Part shown: one piece after another, positions 41,559 to 53,279 of the stretch
How positions within the stretch are numbered: the first letter of the stretch is position 1
Layout of the letters: every line of letters begins with the position of its first letter
DNA from: Flavobacterium sp. N1736
Lineage (GTDB): Bacteria > Bacteroidota > Bacteroidia > Flavobacteriales > Flavobacteriaceae
Direction of reading: 5' to 3'
Assembly: GCF_025947065.1 (NCBI RefSeq)
Contig: NZ_CP109994.1
Span: 4,278,001-4,342,000 of the forward strand
DNA: 64,000 nt
Notes under the pieces: generated by a model
Databases searched by the model: none
What the model was told of the DNA's origin: nothing
The model's input: the letters and a program-made list of their open reading frames with translations, nothing else
Translations under genes and position numbers: made by a program

Positions 41559-41626
41559 AATTGTCTAGTTTTCAGTCTCAGTTTCCAGATTGTGACTGAA
41601 AACTGCGACTGCGACTGAATACTTTT

Positions 41627-42274
41627 TTATAACATATTAATTAGTTCTTGAGGATTATTCAATACCACTTTTGCGCCGCTTGCTATTAATTCTTCTTCCG
41701 TTCTGTAACCCCAGGAAACTCCCACAGGAAACATATTTGCATTTATTGCAGTCAGCATATCAATATCTGAATCTCCTAAAAAAATAATTTCTTCGGTATT
41801 TAAATTCCAACTTTTGCTTATTTCTATAGCTTCAAACGGATTTGGTTTTTTAAGAGCTTCAGTACTTAAACCAACGGCAACATCAAAATGTTCAGGAAAT
41901 ATTTCAGTGGCTATTTTTTTTGTCAATTCATCTGCCTTATTTGAAAAAACGGCTAATTTGATATTTCTTGAAACCAAATTATCCAATAATGCTACAATGC
42001 CTTCGTATGGTTTTGTTTTTAGCGTACAGATTTTTCGGTATTCATGAATCATGCAATCAAAACATATTTCGATTTGTTCTTCAGAATTGTTTGTTGCCGG
42101 CAATGCTTTGCTTACTAAATTTCGTAAACCGCTTCCAATAAAATATTGATATGTGTTGTAAGTATGAGTGGGATAATTTAGACCGGTAAGTACGATATTC
42201 ATAGCATCTGAAATATCTTCTAATGAGTTTACTAATGTTCCGTCTAAGTCAAAAATAATTCCTTTAAATTTCAT
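41627..42274 (-). CDS. HAD-superfamily phosphatase, phosphoglycolate phosphatase-like
   Basis: 215 residues from MKFKGIIFDLDGT; an upstream ATG at 42349 would overlap the preceding gene by 71 bases and add a tail without homology, so it is rejected. HAD motif I FDLDGTLVN, motif II AVFSNKADE, conserved Lys in KKPNPF and motif IV FLGDSDIDM. The cap between 15 and 85 is helical (C1 type). Gph-like enzymes dephosphorylate 2-phosphoglycolate, but specificity cannot be shown. It starts four bases after the BaiN-like gene stops. Confidence 0.88.
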   Translation of the reverse strand: MKFKGIIFDLDGTLVNSLEDISDAMNIVLTGLNYPTHTYNTYQYFIGSGLRNLVSKALPATNNSEEQIEICFDCMIHEYRKICTLKTKPYEGIVALLDNLVSRNIKLAVFSNKADELTKKIATEIFPEHFDVAVGLSTEALKKPNPFEAIEISKSWNLNTEEIIFLGDSDIDMLTAINANMFPVGVSWGYRTEEELIASGAKVVLNNPQELINML

Positions 42275-42278
42275 TCTG

Positions 42279-43487
42279 TTAAATATTATTTGCCAATATA
42301 AACCCGCTTGTCCAGGCATTTTGAAAATTAAAACCTCCGGTAATCGCATCGATATTTACAATTTCTCCTGCAAAATAAAGATTTTGATGTAGTTTGCTTT
42401 CCATGGTTTTAAAGTTGATTTCTTTTAAATCGATTCCGCCGGCGGTAACAAATTCTTCTTTAAAAGTGCTTTTTCCGTTTACTTTAAATTCGGCTTTTGT
42501 CAATTGAGAAGCTAAATTTTGTAATTGAATTTTAGATAAATCTGCCCATTTTGTTTCCGCTTCAATTGCTGATGCTAAAACCAGACTTTCCCATAAACGA
42601 TTAGGGAAATCAAAAGGAGATTTTTTTGAAACAGCTTTTTTAGCGTGTTCCTGTTTTAATTCTTTAATAATTTTTTCAGCATCTTCGGTATCAACATCAT
42701 TTAACCAATTTACGAAAATGGTAAACTGATAATTTTTGTCAAATAAAGTTCGTGCGCCCCAAGCCGAAAGTTTCAAAATCGCGGGACCGCTCATTCCCCA
42801 ATGTGTGATTAATAATGGGCCGGTTGATTCTAGTTTGGTGTCTTTTACGTTTACGGTAACTTGTGCCGCAACGCCGGGTAATTCTTTTATGCGAGGATCT
42901 TTAATATTAAAAGTAAATAGAGAAGGAACGGGACTTACAATGGCGTGACCTTGTGTTTGTAGCATTTCCCAAATTTTAGGATTGCTTCCTGTCGCTAAAA
43001 CTAATTTTTCTGTAGCGTAATTTTCATCCTGAGTGTCAATTTTCCAATGATTTTCTGCTTTAAAAATCGATTGAACACTTTGACCCGTTAATACTTTAAT
43101 GCCTAATTTTCCGGTTGCTTCGAGGAAACAATCGATTATGGTTTGGGATGAATTTGAAACCGGAAACATTCTGCCGTCGTCTTCGATTTTTAATTCTACG
43201 CCATGTTTTTCGAACCATTCGATGGTATCACCTGAACAAAATTGGTGAAACGGACCTCGAAGTTCTTTTTCGCCACGCGGATAAAATTTTACCAATTCAT
43301 TAGGTTCAAAACAGGCGTGTGTTACATTGCATCTTCCGCCACCGGAAACACGAACTTTAGAAAGCACTTCTTTTCCTCTTTCTAAAATGGCAATTTTCAG
43401 TTTTGGATTTTTTTCGGCAATATTAATCGCTGTGAAAAAACCTGCCGCGCCTCCGCCAACAATAATTATGTCGAAATTTTTGATCAT
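42279..43487 (-). CDS. BaiN/HI0933-family flavoprotein
   Basis: 402 residues. FAD-binding DIIIVGGGAAGFFTAINIAE at the N-terminus, then KVRVSGGGRCNVTHACFEPN, HWGMSGPAILKLSAWGAR, VTAGGIDLKEINFKTMES and a last YFAGEIVNIDAITGGFNFQN. This is the full HI0933 pattern. Family members reduce or oxidise diverse substrates; BaiN acts on bile acids in Clostridium, which is not implied here. Upstream of, and probably co-transcribed with, the HAD gene. Confidence 0.92.
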   Translation of the reverse strand: MIKNFDIIIVGGGAAGFFTAINIAEKNPKLKIAILERGKEVLSKVRVSGGGRCNVTHACFEPNELVKFYPRGEKELRGPFHQFCSGDTIEWFEKHGVELKIEDDGRMFPVSNSSQTIIDCFLEATGKLGIKVLTGQSVQSIFKAENHWKIDTQDENYATEKLVLATGSNPKIWEMLQTQGHAIVSPVPSLFTFNIKDPRIKELPGVAAQVTVNVKDTKLESTGPLLITHWGMSGPAILKLSAWGARTLFDKNYQFTIFVNWLNDVDTEDAEKIIKELKQEHAKKAVSKKSPFDFPNRLWESLVLASAIEAETKWADLSKIQLQNLASQLTKAEFKVNGKSTFKEEFVTAGGIDLKEINFKTMESKLHQNLYFAGEIVNIDAITGGFNFQNAWTSGFILANNI

Positions 43488-43499
43488 ATTTTATTTTTT

Positions 43500-43560
43500 G
43501 CCACAGATTAAAAAGATTAGCACAGATTTTAAAAATCTTTTAAATCCTTTAATCTGTGGC
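43500..43560. repeat. GCCACAGATTAAA inverted repeat
   Basis: GCCACAGATTAAA (43500-43512) and TTTAATCTGTGGC (43548-43560), 13-base perfect arms with a 35-base centre, between the flavoprotein and GDPD genes. Confidence 0.7.
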
Positions 43561-43564
43561 TATT

Positions 43565-44242
43565 TTATATTTTATCCGGAAAATCAGAAATGATTCCGTC
43601 TACGTTGTAATTCTTTATTTTTTGAATATCTTCATCGATATTTATTGTCCAGGGTAAAACGAGAAAACCTTTTTTCTGAATATGATTTACGTTTTCCTGA
43701 TTTAATAAATGATAATAAGGATGAATTGCTTTTGCTTTTATTGTTTCGGCGAAAGCCAAAGCCAGATCAAGATCAGTTTCTGTCAAAACGCCAATTGGAA
43801 TATTTGAATTTAGATTATGAACTTTTTTCAGCGCATTCCAGTCAAAACCTGAAATAATAAAGTGATCGTAATTCCAGTTTTTTTCTGAAACATATTCTTC
43901 AATCAAATCAACAACTTTAGTGAAAGTTTCAGCACTTTTCAACTCGATATTGATCAGGCATTTTTTATTTACCAAATCAAAAATTTCATTTAATGTCGGA
44001 ATTTGATGTTTCTCTTTAATCAAAAATGATTTTAATTCGGGCAAAGATAATGTATTTACAAAACCTTTTCCGTTGGTCATTTTGTCGATGGTTTCATCGT
44101 GAATTACGATAATATGTCCGTCAGCGCTTAAATGAACATCGAGTTCGATTCCGTCAGCATTTAAGTCTAATGCTTTTTGGAATGCTTTTAAAGTGTTTTC
44201 GGGTTCGTATCCTTTGGCACCGCGATGTGCTATTTTTAGCAT
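43565..44242 (-). CDS. Glycerophosphodiester phosphodiesterase
   Basis: 225 residues, short UgpQ-like form without signal peptide. IAHRGAKGYEPENTLKAF with the catalytic His-Arg, GIELDVHLSADGHIIVIHDE with metal ligands, and INIELKS later. It cleaves glycerophosphodiesters to glycerol-3-phosphate and an alcohol in the cytoplasm. Ends VLPWTINIDEDIQKIKNY and VDGIISDFPD, as expected for a complete protein. Confidence 0.93.
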   Translation of the reverse strand: MLKIAHRGAKGYEPENTLKAFQKALDLNADGIELDVHLSADGHIIVIHDETIDKMTNGKGFVNTLSLPELKSFLIKEKHQIPTLNEIFDLVNKKCLINIELKSAETFTKVVDLIEEYVSEKNWNYDHFIISGFDWNALKKVHNLNSNIPIGVLTETDLDLALAFAETIKAKAIHPYYHLLNQENVNHIQKKGFLVLPWTINIDEDIQKIKNYNVDGIISDFPDKI

Positions 44243-44453
44243 GGATTGAAATTTTACCGCAAAGGTCGCAAAGTTTTACGCAAAGTGCGCTAAGGATTAG
44301 ATAAAAAGTTAGGCACAGATTATAGGATTAAAATGAATTTTTGTTTCACGCAGATTTTAAAAAGATTTGAGCAGATTCACGCAAATAATCTTTATAATTT
44401 TAAATCTGCTCAAATCTGCAGTATCTGCGTGAAACAAACTTTGGAACTGCTTT

Positions 44454-46046
44454 CTATTTTGAAATTTCCAGTAAAACAAGTCCGAATTCAGAATTGATAA
44501 TTGCTTTTCCGTTTTGAACTTCTGTTTCTTTTCCTGAAAAAGCATCTTTTAGTTTAGTTCCGTTTTCAAAAACTGAATTAACCGGAAGTTCTTTTATTCC
44601 ATTTCCTAAATCTAAACCAACTACAACTTCATCGTTATAATTTCCATTAGTATAACTTCGCGAGAAAATATACGGTTTCTCTGAAATTAGAGTATGTATT
44701 CCTGCACCAATTGCAGCATGATTTCTGCGGAATTGCCCTAGCTTTTGCCAGTGCAAAAGTATTCTTTGGGTTTCAGGATTGTTTTGAATATCATCCCAAT
44801 TCATGAAAGATCGTAAAGTGGCATCGCCTTCTGTGCCTTCAATTACAAGCGAACGACCTAATTCATCACCATAATAAACCTGAGAAATTCCGGGAGAAAG
44901 CAATAGTTTGGTTCCAGATTCGAAAGTTCTGTTTCGATTAGCATCAAAAGGAGCAGGATCATCGTGCGACGATACATAATTAAGAACGCTATATCCTTTT
45001 AATTCATTTTGAAGTTTCGCCGAATATTTCGAAAATATAAATTCATAATCGTTTTGTGCATCTAATGTAAACTCAAAATTGATCATGCAATTAAAACCGT
45101 GTTGAAAATAATTTACTTTTCGATCTCCAAAATCGTAATCTTTTCCACCGCTTATTTCGTAACCGTAAACTTCTGCAATTGTATAAAATGGGTTTTGATC
45201 CAGAACTTGTAATGGATGATGTTTTTTCCAGGTTTCAAATGCATAATCACATTCTTTTCTAAAATCGACCCAAACATTTTCTTCTGTGTGTTTTACGGTG
45301 TCGGCTCTGTAACCGTCAATTCCAAATTCGACGATATAATCTGTTAGCCATTTTATGATGTAATATTTTGGTGTTTTGGGATAATTTGTTCTTTTGAAAA
45401 ACTGGTCTAATGAATTTATTTCTTTTTCATAACGACCTTCATTTTTCCATTTTTCGATTAAAAAAGAGGGTAGAGCTACTTCCTGATTACTTTCGGTTCT
45501 GACATCCGGAAGATTATCAACCAAAGTACACATTGTAGTATTTTCGAATGATTTGTAATCGCAGACAATTCCGGTTCTCACCCAGTCTTCCGGCCAAATA
45601 GGATCTTCGGGAGTTACGGGTCCGGTATGATTTATAACGCCGTCCAGCATAATTCTGATGCCTTTTGAGTGGGCTTTTTTAACCAGATTAGCTAAATCTT
45701 CTTTGGTTCCGAAATTAGGATCTAAAGCCGTCCAGTCTCTTGCCCAATAACCGTGAAAGCCATAACTAAGTCCCGTTCCTTCGTCAACGCCGTCGTGAAT
45801 TTGTTCTACAATCGGCGTAAGCCAAATTGCATTTATTCCTAATTGATCAAAATATCCTTCGTCGATTTTTTTGATAATTCCGATAATGTCACCGCCTTCA
45901 AAACCTCGTAATTTTCCGGGAGTTTTGGTTCGGTTGAAATTTATATCGTTCGAAGGATTTCCATTATAAAAACGATCGGTAAGTAAAAAATAAATATTTG
46001 CTCCTTCCCAAATGAAAGGTGTTTTTGAAGTATTTTCTTTATTCAT
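44454..46046 (-). CDS. GH13 alpha-amylase-family enzyme, no signal peptide
   Basis: 530 residues. The catalytic barrel has the GH13 regions: GIRIMLDGVINH, GIDGYRADTVKH with nucleophile Asp249, TIAEVYGY with acid/base Glu292 and YVSSHDDPAP with Asp362. The N-terminus goes straight into the fold, so it works in the cytoplasm on imported malto-oligosaccharides, unlike the exported GH13 upstream. Last member of the minus arm of the maltose locus, separated from the next gene by 392 bases of repeats. Confidence 0.92.
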   Translation of the reverse strand: MNKENTSKTPFIWEGANIYFLLTDRFYNGNPSNDINFNRTKTPGKLRGFEGGDIIGIIKKIDEGYFDQLGINAIWLTPIVEQIHDGVDEGTGLSYGFHGYWARDWTALDPNFGTKEDLANLVKKAHSKGIRIMLDGVINHTGPVTPEDPIWPEDWVRTGIVCDYKSFENTTMCTLVDNLPDVRTESNQEVALPSFLIEKWKNEGRYEKEINSLDQFFKRTNYPKTPKYYIIKWLTDYIVEFGIDGYRADTVKHTEENVWVDFRKECDYAFETWKKHHPLQVLDQNPFYTIAEVYGYEISGGKDYDFGDRKVNYFQHGFNCMINFEFTLDAQNDYEFIFSKYSAKLQNELKGYSVLNYVSSHDDPAPFDANRNRTFESGTKLLLSPGISQVYYGDELGRSLVIEGTEGDATLRSFMNWDDIQNNPETQRILLHWQKLGQFRRNHAAIGAGIHTLISEKPYIFSRSYTNGNYNDEVVVGLDLGNGIKELPVNSVFENGTKLKDAFSGKETEVQNGKAIINSEFGLVLLEISK

Positions 46047-46110
46047 TGAAGCTGATTTTGAGCCAGAATATTAAAGATAAAGAAAGGAAAGGATATAATT
46101 TAAAAATTCC

Positions 46111-46170
46111 GCCACGAATTCACGAATTTATTTATTTCATATAACAAATAATAATTCGTGAATTCGTGGC
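46111..46170. repeat. GCCACGAATTCACGAATT perfect inverted repeat
   Basis: 18-base arms (46111-46128, 46153-46170) match perfectly and enclose 24 bases. Same family as the imperfect pair at 9056-9229. Confidence 0.75.
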
Positions 46171-46195
46171 GAAAAAACCATGAACATATTTTTTT

Positions 46196-46328
46196 AAACA
46201 CATAGAAATATAGATTTTATTTCCTCAAAAGGTAAAAATAAATGATTAAATCATTTACACATAGCTATGTTTGTTAATGCAAGTGAAACGCCTTTATTGA
46301 ACTAGAAAAACTATGTTTCTATGTGTTT
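46196..46328. repeat. MITE-like element with terminal inverted repeats, copy 2
   Basis: Ends AAACACATAGAAATATAG (46196-46213) and CTATGTTTCTATGTGTTT (46311-46328); 133 bases, half the size of the relative at 4555 with a similar inner ATAGCTATGTTTGTT word. The gap 46047-46438 consists almost only of this element and the two flanking repeats at 46111 and 46339. Confidence 0.65.
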
Positions 46329-46338
46329 AAAAATAATA

Positions 46339-46398
46339 GCCACAGATTAAAAGATTAAAATGATTTTTTAAATCTATAATAATCCTTTAATCTGTGGC
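46339..46398. repeat. GCCACAGATTAAA inverted repeat
   Basis: GCCACAGATTAAA (46339-46351) and TTTAATCTGTGGC (46386-46398), same arms as at 9112 and 43500. Confidence 0.7.
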
Positions 46399-46438
46399 AG
46401 AAAAATATTGCGCGCCTTGCGATTGCCTTTGCGGACTT

Positions 46439-48298
46439 TTATTCCAATTCTAAAACAATTGCTGACTTTGGTTCTAAAGTAATTTCAGTAGCTAAATCAA
46501 ATATTTTTCCTGTCAAAACATCTTTTCCTGATTTAAAGTTTTTGATGTTTTCTTTGAAACGATTTGTTTTGATAGTTTGCTCTTTTGCATTGTTATTGAA
46601 AACTACCATTACTACCTTTGCATCTGTATATCTGAAATAAACATAAGTGTTATTTTCCGGAATATAATGTGTCATTTTCCCGAAATGAACGGCTTCGTTT
46701 GTTTTTCTCCAAGTGAATAATTTTGATGTAAAACCGAAGAATTTAGCTTGTTCAGCCGTTCTTCCTTCTTTTGTAAAAGCGTTATTTTTATCGCCAATCC
46801 ATCCACCTGGAAAATCCTGACGAATATCGGCATCGCCTTTGCTTTTGTCACCACCCATTCCAATTTCTGAGCCGTAATACAATTGCGGAATTCCGCGAAC
46901 CGTAGCTAATAAAGTCATTGCCAGTTTGTATTTTGGAAGATCGTATTTAAACTTATCATTCATACGATCTGTGTCATGATTTTCGGCAAAAACCAAAATG
47001 TTATTCGTATTTGGATACAAATAATCCATTGCGAAATTATTGTAGAATTTAATCATTCCGTTGTCCCAGCTTGGTTCATTTTCATTGAAAGCCGAAGTAA
47101 CCTGACTTTGAAGTGTAAAATCCATTACACTTGGTAAATTCGAATTGTAGTTTTCGATTGCACCAATTTTACTGTCTTTTTGCCAATATGCTAAATTCGC
47201 CTGATTGTGCATCCAGATTTCTCCAACAATATTAAAGTTTGGATATTCATTGGTAATTGCTTTTGCCCAATTTGCCATTGCAGTGGCGTCAGAATAGTTG
47301 TAAGTATCGACTCTAAATCCGTCAAGATTGGCGAATTCAATCCACCAAATGGCGTTTTGAGTTAGGTATTTTGCAACCAAAGGATTTCTTAAATTCAAAT
47401 CCGGCATAGACGGCACAAACCAGCCATCGACACAAACTTCCTGATCTAATTTTGAGGCGTGAATATCTGTAATAACTTCACGGCGGTGATGTGTTTGTGT
47501 GAAGTTTTCGAATTGGTTGAACCATGTTTTGGTTGGAATATCGCTCATCATCCAGTGCGTGATTCCCCAGTGATTGGTTACGTAATCCATAACCAGTTTC
47601 ATGTCTTTTTTATGCATTTCTGCAGAAAGTCGAGCGTAATCATCATTTGTTCCGTAACGCGGATCTATTTTGTAAACATCAGATTGTCCGTAAGTATGGT
47701 ACGAATGCTGTTTGTCGTTGTCTTCGCATAAAGGCGTGCTCCAGATTGTTGTTGCGCCAAGAGACGAAATATAATCTAAGTTTTTAATAATTCCTTCGAT
47801 ATCGCCGCCGTGACGTCCGCTTGGATCCTGGCGGTTTCCTTTTTCGGTTAAAATGGCGTTGCTGTCATTTTTAGGATTTCCGTTTGCAAAACGATCCGGC
47901 ATAATTAAGTAAATCATATCCGATGCATCGTAACTTTTTCTATCTGCGGAATTTGCTCTTCTTTCTTTAAGGGAATATTTCTGTGTAAAAGCAACTTTGT
48001 TTTTGGTTTTGAAAGAGAAAACCAATTCAGAAGCTTTTAGGTTTTGTGTATCGATGGTAACGAAAAGGTAATTTGGGTTTTCTGTTTTCTCTACATTTTT
48101 AATCACCACATTGTTTGAAACCGAAGTTTCGTATTGTGCGATATTTTTTCCGTAGAACATGATTTGTAGTTCCGGATTTTTCATTCCTGCGTACCAAAAT
48201 GGTGGTTCAACTTTCTGGATTTGCGCTTTTGCGGAAGCAGAAAAAATCAAGATGAATAGAAAGATTTTATAAATAATATGGTTTGTTTGAATTCTCAT
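46439..48298 (-). CDS. Exported GH13 neopullulanase/cyclomaltodextrinase (SusA-like)
   Basis: 619 residues. N-terminal hydrophobic signal (IFLFILIFSASAKAQ), a Cyc-maltodextrinase N-terminal beta domain (~25-115, beginning EPPFWYAGMKNPELQIMFYG), then the GH13 barrel with LVMDYVTNHWG, DGFRVDTYNYSD (nucleophile Asp331), IVGEIWMH (Glu360) and FAENHDTDR (Asp442), and a C-terminal beta domain. It cleaves pullulan, cyclodextrin or malto-oligosaccharides in the periplasm, like B. thetaiotaomicron SusA. Lies 204 bases downstream of the GH97 gene in the minus arm. Confidence 0.93.
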   Translation of the reverse strand: MRIQTNHIIYKIFLFILIFSASAKAQIQKVEPPFWYAGMKNPELQIMFYGKNIAQYETSVSNNVVIKNVEKTENPNYLFVTIDTQNLKASELVFSFKTKNKVAFTQKYSLKERRANSADRKSYDASDMIYLIMPDRFANGNPKNDSNAILTEKGNRQDPSGRHGGDIEGIIKNLDYISSLGATTIWSTPLCEDNDKQHSYHTYGQSDVYKIDPRYGTNDDYARLSAEMHKKDMKLVMDYVTNHWGITHWMMSDIPTKTWFNQFENFTQTHHRREVITDIHASKLDQEVCVDGWFVPSMPDLNLRNPLVAKYLTQNAIWWIEFANLDGFRVDTYNYSDATAMANWAKAITNEYPNFNIVGEIWMHNQANLAYWQKDSKIGAIENYNSNLPSVMDFTLQSQVTSAFNENEPSWDNGMIKFYNNFAMDYLYPNTNNILVFAENHDTDRMNDKFKYDLPKYKLAMTLLATVRGIPQLYYGSEIGMGGDKSKGDADIRQDFPGGWIGDKNNAFTKEGRTAEQAKFFGFTSKLFTWRKTNEAVHFGKMTHYIPENNTYVYFRYTDAKVVMVVFNNNAKEQTIKTNRFKENIKNFKSGKDVLTGKIFDLATEITLEPKSAIVLELE

Positions 48299-48317
48299 AA
48301 TTTATAGTTTTAGTTTC

Positions 48318-48437
48318 CTGCAAGGTTTTCCAAACCTTGTAGGTATGTTTGATAAGAGTTTAAACCTACAAGGTTTTAGAAACCTTGCAGGATTAATTAT
48401 AGGAGTAATACCTAACAAGTTTTAAAAACCTGTTAGG
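48318..48437. repeat. CAAGGTTT palindromic repeat block
   Basis: CCTGCAAGGTTTTCCAAACC and TTGTAGGT (48318-48345) are answered by ACCTACAAGGTTTTAGAAAC and CTTGCAGG (48364-48391). A second small palindrome CCTAACAAGTTTT/AAAACCTGTTAGG follows at 48411-48437. Similar ACAGGTTTTAAACCTGT occurs at ~13477. Confidence 0.65.
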
Positions 48438-48453
48438 AGAAAATATATCAGAT

Positions 48454-48496
48454 TAAAAAAAAGACAAGCAATCTCGGGGAAAATTGCCTGTCTTTT
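48454..48496 (-). terminator. Terminator after the GH97 gene
   Basis: On the minus strand AAAAGACAGGCAAT and ATTGCTTGTCTTTT pair with one wobble, followed by a T run. It splits the GH13 genes from the upstream part of the arm. Confidence 0.8.
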
Positions 48497-48502
48497 AGAA
48501 AA

Positions 48503-50629
<2,127 letters not shown>

Positions 50630-50645
50630 TTAAGTGTATTCTAGT

Positions 50646-52949
50646 TTAATTTATTTGTACAAATTTACTTGCAATTGTAGGATTTCCGTTCACGACAATT
50701 GTTAAATCTTGATCTCCATCTACAGTAAAATTGGTTTCATTATGATTTACATCAACTTTTAAAATTTGATTTCTGAAATTAATTTTAAAAGAATAACCTT
50801 TCCATTCTTTTGGAATTTTTGGAGAAAAATGAAGCTGATCATTTTTAACTCTCATTCCGCCAAAACCTTCTACAATACTCATCCATGTTCCTGCCATTGA
50901 GGTAATGTGACAACCTTCTTCGACTTCTTTATTATAATCATCGAGATCAAGACGAGAAGTTCTTAAATAGAACGTGTACGCCATATCCATTTTATCTAAA
51001 TGAGCAGCCTGAATCGAGTGTACACAAGGCGAAAGTGAACTTTCATGAACCGTAAATGACTCATAAAATTCGAAATTGCGTTTTAATTCTTCTTTAGAGA
51101 AATGATCTTCAAAGAAATAAAAACACTGTAAAACATCGGCTTGTTTAATGTAAGGCGAACGTAAAACACGATCCCAAGACCATTTCTGGTTTATTGGGCG
51201 TTGTGATTTATCCAAATCTTTTACCGGAACTAAATCTTTGTCTAAAAAGCCATCTTGTTGCAAATAAATCCCTAATTCTTTAGAAGTTGGAAAATACATA
51301 TCATCAGCTACTTTTTTCCATTCCTGAATTTCAGAAGCTGCAAGGTTTGTTTTTTCTAAAATACGTTTGTGATCTGAAGGATATTCTGTTGCAACTTTTT
51401 TAATTTGTTCCGATGCATAATCAATACACCATTTTGCAATATAATTGGTGTAGAAATTATTGTTGATGTTATTTTCGTATTCGTTTGGACCTGTAACGCC
51501 AAGAATTACGTATTGATTTTTTTCTTTAGAGAAAGAAGCTCTTTGGTGCCAGAAACGCGCAATTCCAATTAAAACTTCCAGACCTTTTTCAGGAATATAA
51601 GAGTAATCTCCGGTGAAACGGTAGTAGTTATAAATCGCAAATGCAATTGCACCATTTCTATGGATTTCTTCGTGTGTGATTTCCCATTCGTTATGGCATT
51701 CTTCTCCATTCATGGTAACCATTGGATACAAAGCAGCGCCATTTTTGAAGCCTAAATTGTCTTTGGCATTTTCAATCGCTTTATCCAATTGATTGAAACG
51801 ATATGTCAATAAGTTTCTAGCCACTTGCTGATCTTTTGTTGCCATATAAAACGGAATGCAATATGCTTCGGTATCCCAATACGTTGATCCGCCGTATTTT
51901 TCTCCGGTAAAACCTTTTGGTCCAATATTCAAACGAGAATCTTTTCCTAAATAGGTTTGGTTTAATTGAAAGATATTAAAACGAATTCCTTGTTGTGCTT
52001 TTACATCGCCATCAATTGTAATATCTGACATTTCCCAGATTTTACTCCAGGCATCAATTTGATTTTGAAGCAATGTGTCATATCCTAAATTAGCGGCAGT
52101 TTTAATCACTTTTTCGGCTGCAGCCAAAGTGTTTTCGTGATTTAAAGAAACAGTATATCCACCAATTTTCTGAATTGATGAGGTTTGCCCTTTAGCAATA
52201 ATAGTTCCGTAAGTAAACTGAACTTTATCTGCACTTGAATCGATTGTTGAAGGTGAAATATTTACATTTTCTCCGTTTGCAAAAATTGTATTGTGCATGA
52301 AAGTCGTAACTTTAAAATGCGTTTTAAAAGTTTGCGCGGTTACAAAAGCTTCACTATTTGATTTTTTTACTTCAAGTGGTTCCCAGAATTTTTCTTCCCA
52401 GTTTGCATCTTCGTTCGTAACTCCGGCATCAATATAAGGTTTGTAAACAATTTTAGCGTCTTTGTTTAAAGGCGTGATTTCATATTTGATAATTCCGGCT
52501 TCATCCAAATCCAAAGAAAGAAAACGACGGATGTTTACCGCGATTTCAGTTCCGTTTTTTAATGTTGCTTCAAAGGAACGATTGTACCAGCCTTCTTTCA
52601 TATTCAATTCTCTGCGGAAATTTCTAACTTCGGTACAATTGTTTAAGTCTAAGTTTTCTTCGTTGATTTCAATGTCAATTCCAATCCAGTTTGGAGCATT
52701 TAATACTTTCGCAAAATATTTTGGATATCCATTTTTCCACCAGCCCACTTTTGTTTTGTCCGGATAATAAATTCCTGCGATATAACTTCCTTGAAAAGTC
52801 TCGCCTGAATAGGTTTCTTCAAAATTGGCGCGTTGTCCCATAGCACCGTTCCCGATACTAAAGAGACTTTCAGACGATTTGACTCTTTCTACGTCAAATC
52901 CTTCTTCTATGATGGACCAATTGTCTGGTTTTATATAATCTTGATTCAT
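50646..52949 (-). CDS. malP: GH65 glycoside phosphorylase, probable maltose phosphorylase
   Basis: 767 residues without signal peptide. GH65 layout: N-terminal beta domain (SLFSIGNGAMGQRANFEETY), helical barrel with VTGPNEYENNINNNFYTN carrying the general-acid Glu, QADVLQCFYFF, SLSPCVHSIQAAHLDK and a beta C-terminus. Maltose plus phosphate gives beta-glucose-1-phosphate and glucose in the cytoplasm. The adjacent beta-phosphoglucomutase makes maltose the most likely substrate; trehalose or kojibiose are less likely alternatives. Confidence 0.92.
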   Translation of the reverse strand: MNQDYIKPDNWSIIEEGFDVERVKSSESLFSIGNGAMGQRANFEETYSGETFQGSYIAGIYYPDKTKVGWWKNGYPKYFAKVLNAPNWIGIDIEINEENLDLNNCTEVRNFRRELNMKEGWYNRSFEATLKNGTEIAVNIRRFLSLDLDEAGIIKYEITPLNKDAKIVYKPYIDAGVTNEDANWEEKFWEPLEVKKSNSEAFVTAQTFKTHFKVTTFMHNTIFANGENVNISPSTIDSSADKVQFTYGTIIAKGQTSSIQKIGGYTVSLNHENTLAAAEKVIKTAANLGYDTLLQNQIDAWSKIWEMSDITIDGDVKAQQGIRFNIFQLNQTYLGKDSRLNIGPKGFTGEKYGGSTYWDTEAYCIPFYMATKDQQVARNLLTYRFNQLDKAIENAKDNLGFKNGAALYPMVTMNGEECHNEWEITHEEIHRNGAIAFAIYNYYRFTGDYSYIPEKGLEVLIGIARFWHQRASFSKEKNQYVILGVTGPNEYENNINNNFYTNYIAKWCIDYASEQIKKVATEYPSDHKRILEKTNLAASEIQEWKKVADDMYFPTSKELGIYLQQDGFLDKDLVPVKDLDKSQRPINQKWSWDRVLRSPYIKQADVLQCFYFFEDHFSKEELKRNFEFYESFTVHESSLSPCVHSIQAAHLDKMDMAYTFYLRTSRLDLDDYNKEVEEGCHITSMAGTWMSIVEGFGGMRVKNDQLHFSPKIPKEWKGYSFKINFRNQILKVDVNHNETNFTVDGDQDLTIVVNGNPTIASKFVQIN

Positions 52950-52954
52950 TTTTT

Positions 52955-53278
52955 AAATTAGATAATTGGGCAATTAGAGAATGTGTCAATTAGAGAATGT
53001 GCCAATTTGATAATTACTTGTCTTTGGCTGCTTCTAAATTTATTCCATCCTTAATTGCTTGTTGTTTTACTATTTTACTTTTTAATTGATGATTTGTATT
53101 TTTAAATTAGTTAATGAGATAATTAGTCAATGAGATAATTCAAGATTGCGCAAATTATCTAATTATCAAATTGGCACATTGCCACATTTTAAATTAGACA
53201 ATTAGAAAATTAGTCAATTAGATAATTCAAGTTTGGAGAATTATCTAATTATCAAATTGACATATTGCCACATTCTTC
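52955..53278. repeat. AATTAGATAATT / GTGCCAATT repeat block
   Basis: The 330-base gap between the GH65 and pgmB genes contains at least five variants of AATTAGATAATTGG, CAATTAGAGAATGTGCCAAT and the reverse AATTATCTAATTATCAAATT, then TTGGCACATTGCCACATT. Other blocks are at 30383 and ~31040. No gene or clear promoter is seen, so read-through from pgmB is expected. Confidence 0.6.
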
Positions 53279-53279
53279 A

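Noticed and set aside
42275-42349. Longer N-terminus for the HAD phosphatase
   Set aside because: It would overlap the flavoprotein gene by 71 bases, and the HAD motif starts normally at MKFKGIIFDLDG.
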